DNA of 20,319 nucleotides from GCA-2693325 sp964011675 (GTDB taxonomy: Bacteria; Latescibacterota; UBA2968; UBA8231): NCBI GenBank assembly GCA_964011675.1, contig CAXGPR010000068.1, positions 1-20,319 of the forward strand, read 5' to 3'. Below, one piece after another: positions 14,337 through 20,319 of the stretch (its first letter is position 1; each line of letters begins with the position of its first letter). Under the pieces are notes generated by a model. It saw nothing but the letters and a program-made list of their open reading frames with translations, searched no databases and was not told where the DNA came from. A program made the translations under genes and the position numbers.

Positions 14337-16010
14337 ATGATGCGTCTCTATCCCGTTTGGAATATTCACCATAGCCAGCCCTATAATTGCCTTGTCGACG
14401 CCTTGCTGACAGTGCGTTCGCTCGATCAGGCTGAACTGGATGTCGGTCCTGAGGTAATGTGCGATCCCGCAAATCTGCGCGACATGGACCGCGCAGTCGA
14501 ACGGATTGTCCGGGCGATACGCCAGCGTGAAAAAATCGTCGTGTATGGCGATTATGATGTGGATGGCGTATCGAGTACGGCCGTTATGCTCGACTTTCTC
14601 GACGCCGTTGGAGCTGATGGAGCGTACATACTGCCCGATCGCCACGTAGATGGATACGGACTGAAGCCTCCCGGCGTAGAGCGAGCTATTGGCATGGGCG
14701 CAACGCTGATTATAACCGTAGACAACGGTATTTCGGCTTTTGATGCGTTGGATTTAGCCCGTGAGCGTGGGGTCGATGTCGTCGTTGTTGATCACCACCA
14801 GCAGTTAGATCATTTGCCGGACGCGTTGGCCATTGTCAATCCCAACAGGCGGGACTGCCCTTACCCCTTTAAAGAGCTTGCTGGCGTAGGCGTTACTTTC
14901 AAATTGGTGCAGGCGTTGAGCTCCGATTTTTTTTCGCCCGATGTACGTCGACGTTATCTCAATAGCCTACTCGATCTAGTAGTGCTGGGTACGGTAGCTG
15001 ACGTGATGCCAGTACTAGGAGAGAATCGCATATTAGTACAGCGGGGGTTACAGATTCTTAACAGCACGCCTCGCCCTGGTCTACGTCAGCTTAAAGCTGT
15101 CTCTGGCTATGCGGAAAAGCCTGTTAGGACGACGGGAGTTGGTTTCCATATTGGACCTAGAATCAACGTGGCTGGTCGCCTTGAAAAACCTGACATTGCG
15201 CTTGAGCTCATACGGGCGGACAGCGATGGACGGGCGGTACAGCTCGCAGAAGACCTCAACCGTCTCAACGCGCGTCGTCAAGTTTTGCAGCGCGAGGGCA
15301 TGGACGAAGCGGAAGCCCTCGTTAGCCGAGAAGATTTAGCCCGCGATCGGATTGTCGTAGTGCTGGGCGAGTGGAAGTTGGGCATTGTCGGTCTTTTGGC
15401 AGGCAAGCTCTGCGAAAAACACACCCGTCCGGCTGTAGTGTGCAGTGACGATGCGGGCGGTGGTCTTTACGTTGGATCTGCGCGTAGCGTCCCAGCGTAC
15501 GATATCAGCCGAGGTATTAGCGCCTGTACAGAACATTTAGTCGCTTATGGAGGACATCCTGCAGCGGCGGGGTTTTCTTTAAAGGCGACCTCTTTCGAAG
15601 CATTTCGCTTGAAGCTTATTGAGCATGCTAATAGCCACATCCGAGAAGAGGATTTGCAAGCCGAACTCGACATCGACATAGAGCTTGATCCTGAAGATTT
15701 GGATATAGCGACCATTGAGCGCCTCGTTGCGCTGGAGCCCTTTGGCAATGGCAATGAGGCGCCGCTCTTTGCCATGCGTGGGTGCAAGGTGCTCTCTCGT
15801 CGCCAGATTGGCAAGGGCGGCACGCATTTAAAAGTAGAGCTCGAATCAAAGGGACGACATTGCAGCGGACTCTGGTGGAATCAGGGTGATGTAGCCGGCA
15901 AGATTCATCCCGGCCAGCGTGTAAGTGTAGCTTTTGTGCTTGAAGAAGATACCTACGCTGGCGGCGGTGCGGTGCAGATGGTGATTAAGGACATGTATCT
16001 CGAAAGGTGA
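14337..16010 (+). CDS. recJ: Single-stranded-DNA-specific 5'-3' exonuclease RecJ
   Basis: This 557-residue DHH-superfamily nuclease degrades single-stranded DNA 5' to 3' in recombination and mismatch repair. The DHH domain shows VVYGDYDVDGVSS (68-80), LPDRHVDGYG (99-108), TVDNGIS (127-133), VVDHHQQ (150-156) and LVVLGTVADVMPV (214-226). GPRINVAGRL (273-282) begins the linker, and DHHA1 has SARSVPAYDI and GGHPAAAGFSL (405-415). A C-terminal OB-like domain follows. The segment GEWKLGIVGLLAGKL lacks the His-Pro usually seen in W-H-P-G-V-x-G, a mild deviation. Two adjacent ATGs (14337, 14340) follow GGGTGA, and either could be used. It is the first gene of a three-gene operon behind a good promoter. 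Confidence 0.96.
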   Translation: MMRLYPVWNIHHSQPYNCLVDALLTVRSLDQAELDVGPEVMCDPANLRDMDRAVERIVRAIRQREKIVVYGDYDVDGVSSTAVMLDFLDAVGADGAYILPDRHVDGYGLKPPGVERAIGMGATLIITVDNGISAFDALDLARERGVDVVVVDHHQQLDHLPDALAIVNPNRRDCPYPFKELAGVGVTFKLVQALSSDFFSPDVRRRYLNSLLDLVVLGTVADVMPVLGENRILVQRGLQILNSTPRPGLRQLKAVSGYAEKPVRTTGVGFHIGPRINVAGRLEKPDIALELIRADSDGRAVQLAEDLNRLNARRQVLQREGMDEAEALVSREDLARDRIVVVLGEWKLGIVGLLAGKLCEKHTRPAVVCSDDAGGGLYVGSARSVPAYDISRGISACTEHLVAYGGHPAAAGFSLKATSFEAFRLKLIEHANSHIREEDLQAELDIDIELDPEDLDIATIERLVALEPFGNGNEAPLFAMRGCKVLSRRQIGKGGTHLKVELESKGRHCSGLWWNQGDVAGKIHPGQRVSVAFVLEEDTYAGGGAVQMVIKDMYLER

Positions 16011-16018
16011 TTTAAAAG

Positions 16019-17227
16019 ATGATCAGCAGCGAGTACACCCGCGACCTGTGCGCGCGCGACGCAAAGACCAAAATCCTTATGCTGGTGATTGATGGATTGG
16101 GCGGATTGCCTCATCCCGATTCGGGGAAGTCCGAGCTGGAGACGGCTAACTTGCCCAATCTAGATCGTCTGGCGGCAGCCGGTAGTTGCGGTTTAATTTC
16201 TCCTCTGGGCGGCGGTTTTACGCCCGGTAGCGGCCCTGCTCACCTTGCCCTTTTTGGCTACGACCCATGGAAAAGCGAAATCGGTCGCGGCGCGCTTTCT
16301 GCGCTAGGATTAGGCGTCGATTTTCGTCCCGGCGACGTGGCTTCTAGACTCAACTTTTGTACGGTTGATGATGCGGGCAACGTCACTGATCGGCGCGCAG
16401 GACGTATCTCAACAGAAACAGGTCGTAAACTGTGCGATTTGTTGGATGCGGTAGATATTCCGGGTATTCAGGTTTCAGTTGCTGCAGAAATGGAATATCG
16501 AGCAGGGGTTGTTTTCCGGGGTGAAGGCCTCAGCGATGGCGTGGGGGACTCCGATCCGCAGGGCACGAGTATTCCGCCTAAATTGCTAGTCGCTCAGGAC
16601 CAAGAATCCGAGCTCATGGTTGAAGTGGCCAACGAATTTCTTGTACAGGCACGGGAAATCTTAGCGGATCAGGAACCGGCCAATATGGTTTTGATGCGTG
16701 GGTTTGGCCGCTATCCGGAGTTGGCGCAGTTTGATGACGTGTATGGTCTGCGCGCTCTAGGTATTGCAGGGTATCCCATGTACAGAGGTGTCGCCGGAGC
16801 CGTCGGAATGGACACGGTCGAAGTTAATTGGGACATGGATTCGGAATGCGCGCTGTATGAAGAGCGTTTTGACGACTACGACTACGTTTACATGCATGTA
16901 AAAAAGACGGATAGTGCGGGGGAAGATGGAGATTTTGACCGTAAAGTAATTTTGCTAGAAGAAGTAGATTCCTACTTACCTCGGCTATTAGAGCAGAAGC
17001 CTGACGTCGTTGTCGTTACCGGAGACCACTCTACGCCCTCCATTATGCGCAGCCACAGCTGGCATCCTGTTCCGACGCTGATTCACAGCGCGTTTAGTTT
17101 GGCCGATGGTGCTAAGCATTTTTCAGAGCGTGGTTGTCAGTTGGGCAGTCTGGGTATTATGCCCTCTTCGGCCCTCATGTCGTTTGTTTTGGCGCACGCG
17201 CAGCGCTTAGAAAAATTTGGGGCTTAG
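16019..17227 (+). CDS. apgM: 2,3-bisphosphoglycerate-independent phosphoglycerate mutase, archaeal type
   Basis: This 402-residue alkaline-phosphatase-fold enzyme interconverts 3- and 2-phosphoglycerate in glycolysis. It belongs to the shorter ApgM class, not the 510-residue GpmI class. LMLVIDGLGGLP (20-31) carries a metal-binding Asp. GGGFTPGSGPAHLALFGYDP (64-83) holds the presumed nucleophile Ser71. HVKKTDSAGEDGDFDRK and VVTGDHSTPSIMRSHSWHPV near the C-terminus supply the remaining Asp and His metal ligands. The ATG is 8 bases after the recJ stop, with AAGGTGA overlapping that stop. Two bases separate its stop from the next ATG. Bacterial ApgM genes are found in many anaerobic and deep-branching lineages. 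Confidence 0.94.
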   Translation: MISSEYTRDLCARDAKTKILMLVIDGLGGLPHPDSGKSELETANLPNLDRLAAAGSCGLISPLGGGFTPGSGPAHLALFGYDPWKSEIGRGALSALGLGVDFRPGDVASRLNFCTVDDAGNVTDRRAGRISTETGRKLCDLLDAVDIPGIQVSVAAEMEYRAGVVFRGEGLSDGVGDSDPQGTSIPPKLLVAQDQESELMVEVANEFLVQAREILADQEPANMVLMRGFGRYPELAQFDDVYGLRALGIAGYPMYRGVAGAVGMDTVEVNWDMDSECALYEERFDDYDYVYMHVKKTDSAGEDGDFDRKVILLEEVDSYLPRLLEQKPDVVVVTGDHSTPSIMRSHSWHPVPTLIHSAFSLADGAKHFSERGCQLGSLGIMPSSALMSFVLAHAQRLEKFGA

Positions 17228-17229
17228 AA

Positions 17230-18063
17230 ATGATACCTCCTCTCAGGATTGCCCATCGGGGAGCTTCGGGACGTGGTTTAGCCCCTGAGAATACGCTAGC
17301 GGCTTTTGAAAAAGCGCTTGATATTGGCGTCGATATGTTGGAGATCGACGTGCGGGTAACAGGCGATGGCCAACTGATTGTGCTACACGATCCAAGCTTG
17401 GATCGAACGACCGACTGCGAGGGTATTGTGCGTGAGTTGGGAATAGAGAAAATCCGACAGGCGGATGCGGGTCATGGGGAGCGCATTCCGATTCTGCGCG
17501 AAGTGTTTGATTTGGCTCGCCACCGAGCGCCGATTTTGCTGGAAATTAAATCGGACTTTATTGCGGAGCTTGTAGTGCAAGCCATTGCAGAAGCGCAATT
17601 CGCTGAGCAAGTGGTCGTCCAGTCGTTTAACCCGCAGACTGTTGAGCGCGTTAAACGAATGGCTCCGCACCTGCCCGCTTCTCTGCTCATTGGAGAGTTG
17701 CCAACAGCGCCTTCACGCCTCCGCGCGCGGCGCTTAGTATCACAAGTTCTAGAGACCGGGGCCAACACGCTTTCTATCTGGCATGCGACGCTGACGCCTT
17801 CGCTGATTGAAGAAATGCGCAAACGCGGTGTAACCGTTTGGGCTTGGACGGTTGATGAAGAGATCACCATGCGCGACTTGGCGATGATGGGTGTCCAAGG
17901 CCTCGTCACCAACTACCCAAATGTTCTGAACAATGTGCTGGAAGACCTCATGGAAAGCGGTCAAGTGCAGCCCCCTCTTGGCCGGCGGCGGCTACAAAAT
18001 CGAGGGCGCTGGGCCCGCCGCAGGCAGCTGCGCAAAATGCAGGCGACGCGTAAGGGCAATTAG
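17230..18063 (+). CDS. Glycerophosphodiester phosphodiesterase (GDPD family)
   Basis: This 277-residue TIM-barrel phosphodiesterase is predicted to split glycerophosphodiesters into glycerol 3-phosphate and an alcohol. RIAHRGASGRGLAPENTLAAF carries the first catalytic His and the metal-binding Glu, MLEIDVRVTGDGQLIVLHDP the Glu/Asp pair and the second His; LLEIKSD, then VWAWTVDEEITM close the barrel. The frame is open further upstream inside apgM, but family homology begins at PPLRIAHRG, so the ATG at 17230, 2 bases after the apgM stop, is chosen. The last 30 residues form an Arg-rich tail (for example GRRRLQNRGRWARRRQLRK), unlike typical GDPDs. No signal peptide is seen, so it is cytoplasmic and probably acts in phospholipid turnover. 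Confidence 0.93.
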   Translation: MIPPLRIAHRGASGRGLAPENTLAAFEKALDIGVDMLEIDVRVTGDGQLIVLHDPSLDRTTDCEGIVRELGIEKIRQADAGHGERIPILREVFDLARHRAPILLEIKSDFIAELVVQAIAEAQFAEQVVVQSFNPQTVERVKRMAPHLPASLLIGELPTAPSRLRARRLVSQVLETGANTLSIWHATLTPSLIEEMRKRGVTVWAWTVDEEITMRDLAMMGVQGLVTNYPNVLNNVLEDLMESGQVQPPLGRRRLQNRGRWARRRQLRKMQATRKGN

Positions 18064-18151
18064 GCCGACTTTTTCCTCATTGTATGCCGTATTTTAGGCC
18101 AATCCTGAGATGTGGTTTCGTAAATAGCTTTACGAGCTGAACAGAAACTGC

Positions 18152-18181
18152 TTGACCAGTATATGTGGGGAAATTTATATT
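18152..18181 (+). promoter_or_regulatory. Sigma70-type promoter for the zinc-ribbon/coiled-coil genes
   Basis: TTGACC (18152-18157) and TATATT (18176-18181) are 18 bases apart in an AT-rich gap; TTATAT one base earlier gives a 17-base spacing. Transcription would begin near 18188, leaving a leader of about 125 bases before the first likely start. Confidence 0.6.
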
Positions 18182-18241
18182 TCTTCTCACACACTCTATG
18201 TATTAATCTTTTTTGATAGATACGTATTTTTTCGTATTTCA

Positions 18242-18278
18242 AACGCGCTATTATGTTGCGTTGAGCTTAGCGCTTTTT
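18242..18278 (+). terminator. Attenuator-like hairpin and T-run in the 18188-18312 leader
   Basis: GCGCTA (18245-18250) pairs with TAGCGC (18268-18273) and is followed directly by TTTTT, a terminator-like hairpin with a 17-base loop. AACGC (18242-18246) can alternatively pair with GCGTT (18258-18262), which would compete with it. It lies between the promoter at 18152-18181 and the genes it would serve, so it may control read-through. The rest of the 249-base gap 18064-18312 holds nothing else recognisable. Confidence 0.35.
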
Positions 18279-18312
18279 CGCAAGTCCTAAGATTTCATAG
18301 GAGCACTCTTAC

Positions 18313-18369
18313 GTGTTCGATGAAGTAGGATTTGGCACGATCGATCTACTCTTCACAGAGAACTGTTGA
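18313..18369 (+). CDS. Possible 18-residue leader ORF, or displaced N-terminus of the zinc-ribbon gene
   Basis: GTG at 18313 has AGGAG (18299-18303) at 9-base spacing, the best ribosome binding site in this region. Its 18 codons (MFDEVGFGTIDLLFTENC) end in TGA at 18367-18369, 4 bases before an in-frame GTG (18374) of the zinc-ribbon gene. It is either a coupled leader peptide or the true N-terminus separated by a frameshift. No slippery heptamer is visible. Confidence 0.35.
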   Translation: MFDEVGFGTIDLLFTENC

Positions 18370-18574
18370 AACGGTGTTTGAGACTGCACTTGCCTGCCTC
18401 TTGTTGGCCGTAGTTGCGCTGAAGTACTTGAAGCCATTCGCGCCGCGCTGTCCACAGTGTAGCGTTCGGCGTGAAGACGTGGAGGCGCCACTGTGCTCGG
18501 AATGCGGTTGGATATATGAGGGAGCTGATGAGGATGATGATTACGTTGGAGAAGATGGGAAATTGATTCCCTGA
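18332..18574 (+). CDS. Small membrane protein with C-terminal zinc ribbon
   Basis: This protein has up to 80 residues. One hydrophobic helix (about 18-34, TALACLLLAVVALKYL) is followed by a four-cysteine zinc ribbon CPQC-x11-CSEC (about 41-59) and an acidic tail (EGADEDDDYVGEDG). The start is unsettled: TTG at 18332 has AGGA too close (1 base), GTG at 18374 has no clear site, and the strong AGGAG serves a GTG in another frame at 18313. The stop overlaps the next start (TGATG), so it is coupled with the coiled-coil membrane gene. No family is recognised. Small ribbon-plus-helix proteins are often accessory subunits or adaptors, but nothing here identifies a partner other than the next gene. 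Confidence 0.65.
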   Translation: MARSIYSSQRTVETVFETALACLLLAVVALKYLKPFAPRCPQCSVRREDVEAPLCSECGWIYEGADEDDDYVGEDGKLIP

Positions 18575-18885
18575 TGGAATGGGTTATTACTATACTGGCT
18601 ATAGGGTGCCTGTTCTTCGCTTTCCAAGTCGTCATGGATTATGTTAGACACAAGGCGGTTGTAGAGCCTCGAATCCAGCGGCTCGAATCGGCCCGTGCGA
18701 ATTTAGAGAAAAAGATCGAAGAGGCGCGAAAAGATCTAGAGAAAGCTCAGAGCGAGCTTGGGCCAACTAAAGAGGAGCTCGACTCGCTTGAGCAGGAGTA
18801 TGTAGAGTTGCAAGAACAGATCCGCGACGAACGCGCAAAAACGCGCCGGCGATCGCCGCTAGTCGATGGGGAAGAAGCCGATTGA
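18574..18885 (+). CDS. Single-pass membrane protein with cytoplasmic-type coiled coil
   Basis: This 103-residue protein begins with a membrane helix (about 3-23, WVITILAIGCLFFAFQVVMDY). A long charged coiled coil follows, about 33-93, with heptad-like runs such as RLESARANLEKKIEEARKDL and EELDSLEQEYVELQEQ, and then a basic RRRSP stretch and an acidic end. The ATG at 18574 shares its A with the TGA of the zinc-ribbon gene, so translation is coupled. The layout resembles ZapG/LapA-like or phage-shock-like short membrane coiled coils, but no family is assigned. It probably oligomerises and may partner the zinc-ribbon protein. Its stop is followed by a new promoter. Confidence 0.75.
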   Translation: MEWVITILAIGCLFFAFQVVMDYVRHKAVVEPRIQRLESARANLEKKIEEARKDLEKAQSELGPTKEELDSLEQEYVELQEQIRDERAKTRRRSPLVDGEEAD

Positions 18886-18910
18886 ATGGGTGCTTAGTCG
18901 ATGTTTTGGC

Positions 18911-18939
18911 TTGACAAGACATCGCTTTTATTTTTAGAT
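18911..18939 (+). promoter_or_regulatory. Promoter for the lipoprotein gene
   Basis: A perfect TTGACA (18911-18916) is followed after 17 bases by TTAGAT (18934-18939). The leader would be about 60 bases, AT-rich, with AAGG (18997-19000) 5 bases before the lipoprotein ATG. The -35 and spacing are strong; the -10 is weak. Confidence 0.5.
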
Positions 18940-19005
18940 TCTTCCCTGTTTTAAACAAACATATAATTGAATTAAAAACACCTACATCATAATGGGAAGG
19001 TGATT

Positions 19006-19635
19006 ATGAAAATCCGGTTCTTTTCTCTCTTTTTGGCCGTGGCGAGCACGGTCCTTATAGCTGGTTGCGGCGGTGATCCCCCTGCATCTGACTTGGCCGC
19101 GGCAAAGGGAGCGCTAGATGCGGCGCGCGCGGCTGGCGCTGAGAAGTTTGCCGCTTCGGACTATTCTGCTGCTCAGGGAGCATACAGCGGTGCGGAGCAG
19201 GCAGTTAATACGGAGGCTGACAAACTCTTCAAGGACTTCGGACAAGCCAAGCAGATGATTGCCGATGCCAAAGCCAGGGCCGACCGTGCTAAGGCGGCTG
19301 CTGAAGCGGAAAAGGGTAGTCAGCGCAGTGCGGCAGAAGGTGCAATCTCTGCTGCGGCGGGCACGATTCAAGAGGCACGCACTGGCGTTGACAGCGCACC
19401 TGCAGGCAAGGGGACGGAGAGCGATATTGAGCAGTTGCGAGCCGACCTGAACGGAGCGGATGCGGATCTGAACGCAGCGCGCTCTGCCGTGGCGAGCGAG
19501 AACTTTGATCAGGCTCAGTCGAGTGCCCAAAGTGCCCAAAGCAAAGCGGCTCAGGTTCAGAGTGGCGTGCAGTCGGCGACGCAGAAATACGAAGAGTTGG
19601 TCGAAAAGATGCGTCCCTGGTACGATCGCATCTAA
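19006..19635 (+). CDS. Ala-rich helical lipoprotein (DUF4398-like)
   Basis: The protein has 209 residues. A basic start and hydrophobic stretch lead to the lipobox LIAGC with Cys21, followed by Gly at +2, which fits outer-membrane sorting. The rest is almost all alpha-helical: alanine-rich repeats with Asp/Glu/Lys/Gln, such as AAAKGALDAARAAGAEKFA and AKARADRAKAAAEAEKG, with the S-D-Y-S-A-A-Q pattern typical of DUF4398-like lipoproteins. It ends in EELVEKMRPWYDRI. A GTG two codons earlier is in frame, but AAGG 5 bases before the ATG at 19006 fixes the start. It has its own promoter and a strong terminator, so it may be abundant. The next gene is an L,D-transpeptidase, so a role in tethering or spacing the envelope is inferred; there is no C-terminal Lys of the Braun type. 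Confidence 0.83.
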   Translation: MKIRFFSLFLAVASTVLIAGCGGDPPASDLAAAKGALDAARAAGAEKFAASDYSAAQGAYSGAEQAVNTEADKLFKDFGQAKQMIADAKARADRAKAAAEAEKGSQRSAAEGAISAAAGTIQEARTGVDSAPAGKGTESDIEQLRADLNGADADLNAARSAVASENFDQAQSSAQSAQSKAAQVQSGVQSATQKYEELVEKMRPWYDRI

Positions 19636-19655
19636 GCGCGAAAAATCATTTTGTT

Positions 19656-19693
19656 AAGCGGTCGAGAGGGTTTTTCCTCTCGACCGCTTTTTT
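19656..19693 (+). terminator. Strong Rho-independent terminator after the lipoprotein gene
   Basis: AAGCGGTCGAGAGG (19656-19669) and CCTCTCGACCGCTT (19676-19689) form a perfect 14-base stem with a 6-base loop, followed by Ts to 19693. It lies 20 bases after the lipoprotein stop and only 7 bases before the L,D-transpeptidase ATG. Confidence 0.92.
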
Positions 19694-19700
19694 CGTATAT

Positions 19701-20279
19701 ATGCCGCAAGCACTCTTAGCAATAACAATCCTGACTCTGTCTTTGGCGGTAGCGGCAGATGGTCGAGCATCGGCGCTCGATCAAAAAGCCGAGCGTCAAA
19801 GACTCTTAGCCGCAGTGCGCACCCAAGAGCACTCTGGCCTTTACATAGTGATCGATACACAGACTAACCGCCTGCAGCTTCGCAGGGGAAAGGACGTGGT
19901 GCGTGAAGCGGTGTGCGCTACGGGCAGCGGTCGCATACTTAAGGGTAAAAAAAGGTGGCACCAATGGCAGTTTTATACGCCCAAGGGACGCTTCTCAATT
20001 CTGCGCAAAGAGGAAGATCCGCTGTGGATCCGTCCCGTTTGGGATTTTATCGAAAATGGAGAAGAAATCCCTATCTTTGCCGAAGACAGGCGCCGTTTTC
20101 AGCGCGGCGTCCTCGGCGAATACGCACTGTATTTTGCTTCTGACTACATGATCCACGGAACGCTTTTCGAAGTTAACTTAGGTAAGAGTATAACGCATGG
20201 CTGCGTGCGCCTGGGAGCAGAAGACCTGCGCTATCTGTATGAGCAGGTCGATGTAGGCTGTCCGGTATATATCTACTGA
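19701..20279 (+). CDS. L,D-transpeptidase (YkuD/ErfK family), secreted
   Basis: This 192-residue protein has an N-terminal signal peptide (hydrophobic 4-18, cleavage near AVAA). The YkuD domain starts at LYIVIDTQTNRLQL (47-60). The catalytic part shows Y-M-I-H152-G-T and the signature S-I-T-H166-G-C168-V-R-L, where Cys168 is the nucleophile. Such enzymes make 3-3 peptidoglycan cross-links or attach lipoproteins to peptidoglycan in the periplasm. The ATG is needed to keep the signal peptide, yet it has no ribosome binding site and begins 7 bases after a strong terminator. Expression therefore depends on read-through, or on a promoter or leaderless start not visible here. It is 20 bases from the next gene start. 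Confidence 0.92.
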   Translation: MPQALLAITILTLSLAVAADGRASALDQKAERQRLLAAVRTQEHSGLYIVIDTQTNRLQLRRGKDVVREAVCATGSGRILKGKKRWHQWQFYTPKGRFSILRKEEDPLWIRPVWDFIENGEEIPIFAEDRRRFQRGVLGEYALYFASDYMIHGTLFEVNLGKSITHGCVRLGAEDLRYLYEQVDVGCPVYIY

Positions 20280-20299
20280 CCGTAGTGGAGAGTAGGTTC

Positions 20300-20319
20300 A
20301 TGAAGGGGTTGCTACTAAA
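20300..20319 (+). CDS. Start of a further gene (truncated by the window end)
   Basis: An ATG at 20300 has GGAG (20287-20290) at 9-base spacing and lies 20 bases after the transpeptidase stop. Only six codons (MKGLLL) plus two bases are visible. A basic-then-hydrophobic start would suit a signal peptide or membrane helix, but nothing more can be said. Confidence 0.45.

Noticed and set aside
17134..17229. Longer form of the GDPD protein starting inside apgM
   Set aside because: The extra 32 residues are not GDPD-like and lie within the apgM frame; the family begins at the ATG at 17230.
18205..18240. T-rich ATACG/CGTAT repeat as a terminator of the recJ operon
   Set aside because: The stem is only about 5 weak base pairs, and it lies downstream of the predicted promoter for the next genes, so it cannot be assigned as the recJ operon terminator.

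Overview
This window reads as a chromosomal stretch from a Gram-negative-type bacterium that is probably uncultured and not a proteobacterium. Three things suggest this: a secreted protein with a C-terminal NYPNPFN sorting/FlgD-Ig-like domain, a lipoprotein with a good lipobox, and a mix of PhyH dioxygenase, creatininase-family amidohydrolase and large beta-propeller proteins. That mix is familiar from Latescibacterota/Poribacteria/KSB1-like genomes. The placement is inferred from gene content only. GTG and TTG starts are frequent (trmD, rpsP, the sorting-domain protein, a small membrane protein).

Layout. (1) 1-4515, accessory metabolism: the tail of a YheT-type alpha/beta hydrolase on +, then, on -, a GNAT acetyltransferase, a 3-hydroxyacyl-CoA dehydrogenase, a creatininase-family hydrolase and a 594-residue beta-propeller. 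The last two are tightly coupled and have a candidate promoter at 4550-4578. (2) 4621-5570 (+): a PfkB-family kinase, possibly behind a 23-codon leader ORF. (3) 5577-10098 (-): a housekeeping translation/secretion block transcribed ffh, rpsP, rimM, trmD, rplS, followed by a two-helix small membrane protein and a PhyH-family dioxygenase. (4) 10224-14184 (-): a coupled four-gene operon of secreted sorting-domain protein, rsmB, three-PASTA membrane protein and rpe. (5) 14264-18063 (+): a strong promoter, then recJ, an archaeal-type phosphoglycerate mutase (apgM) and a GDPD phosphodiesterase. (6) 18152-20319 (+): an envelope-flavoured set made of a zinc-ribbon membrane protein, a coupled coiled-coil membrane protein, an Ala-rich lipoprotein with its own promoter and terminator, an L,D-transpeptidase and the start of another gene.

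Most genes are recognisable housekeeping or family-level enzymes. The most interesting points are the kinase-less PASTA protein at the locus where Firmicutes carry PrkC; the lipoprotein/L,D-transpeptidase pair, with a terminator that leaves the transpeptidase no room for a ribosome binding site; and the two short leader ORFs that end on or just before the start of the following gene. No CRISPR array, insertion sequence, rRNA or tRNA was seen, and no gene-free stretch exceeds 300 bases.
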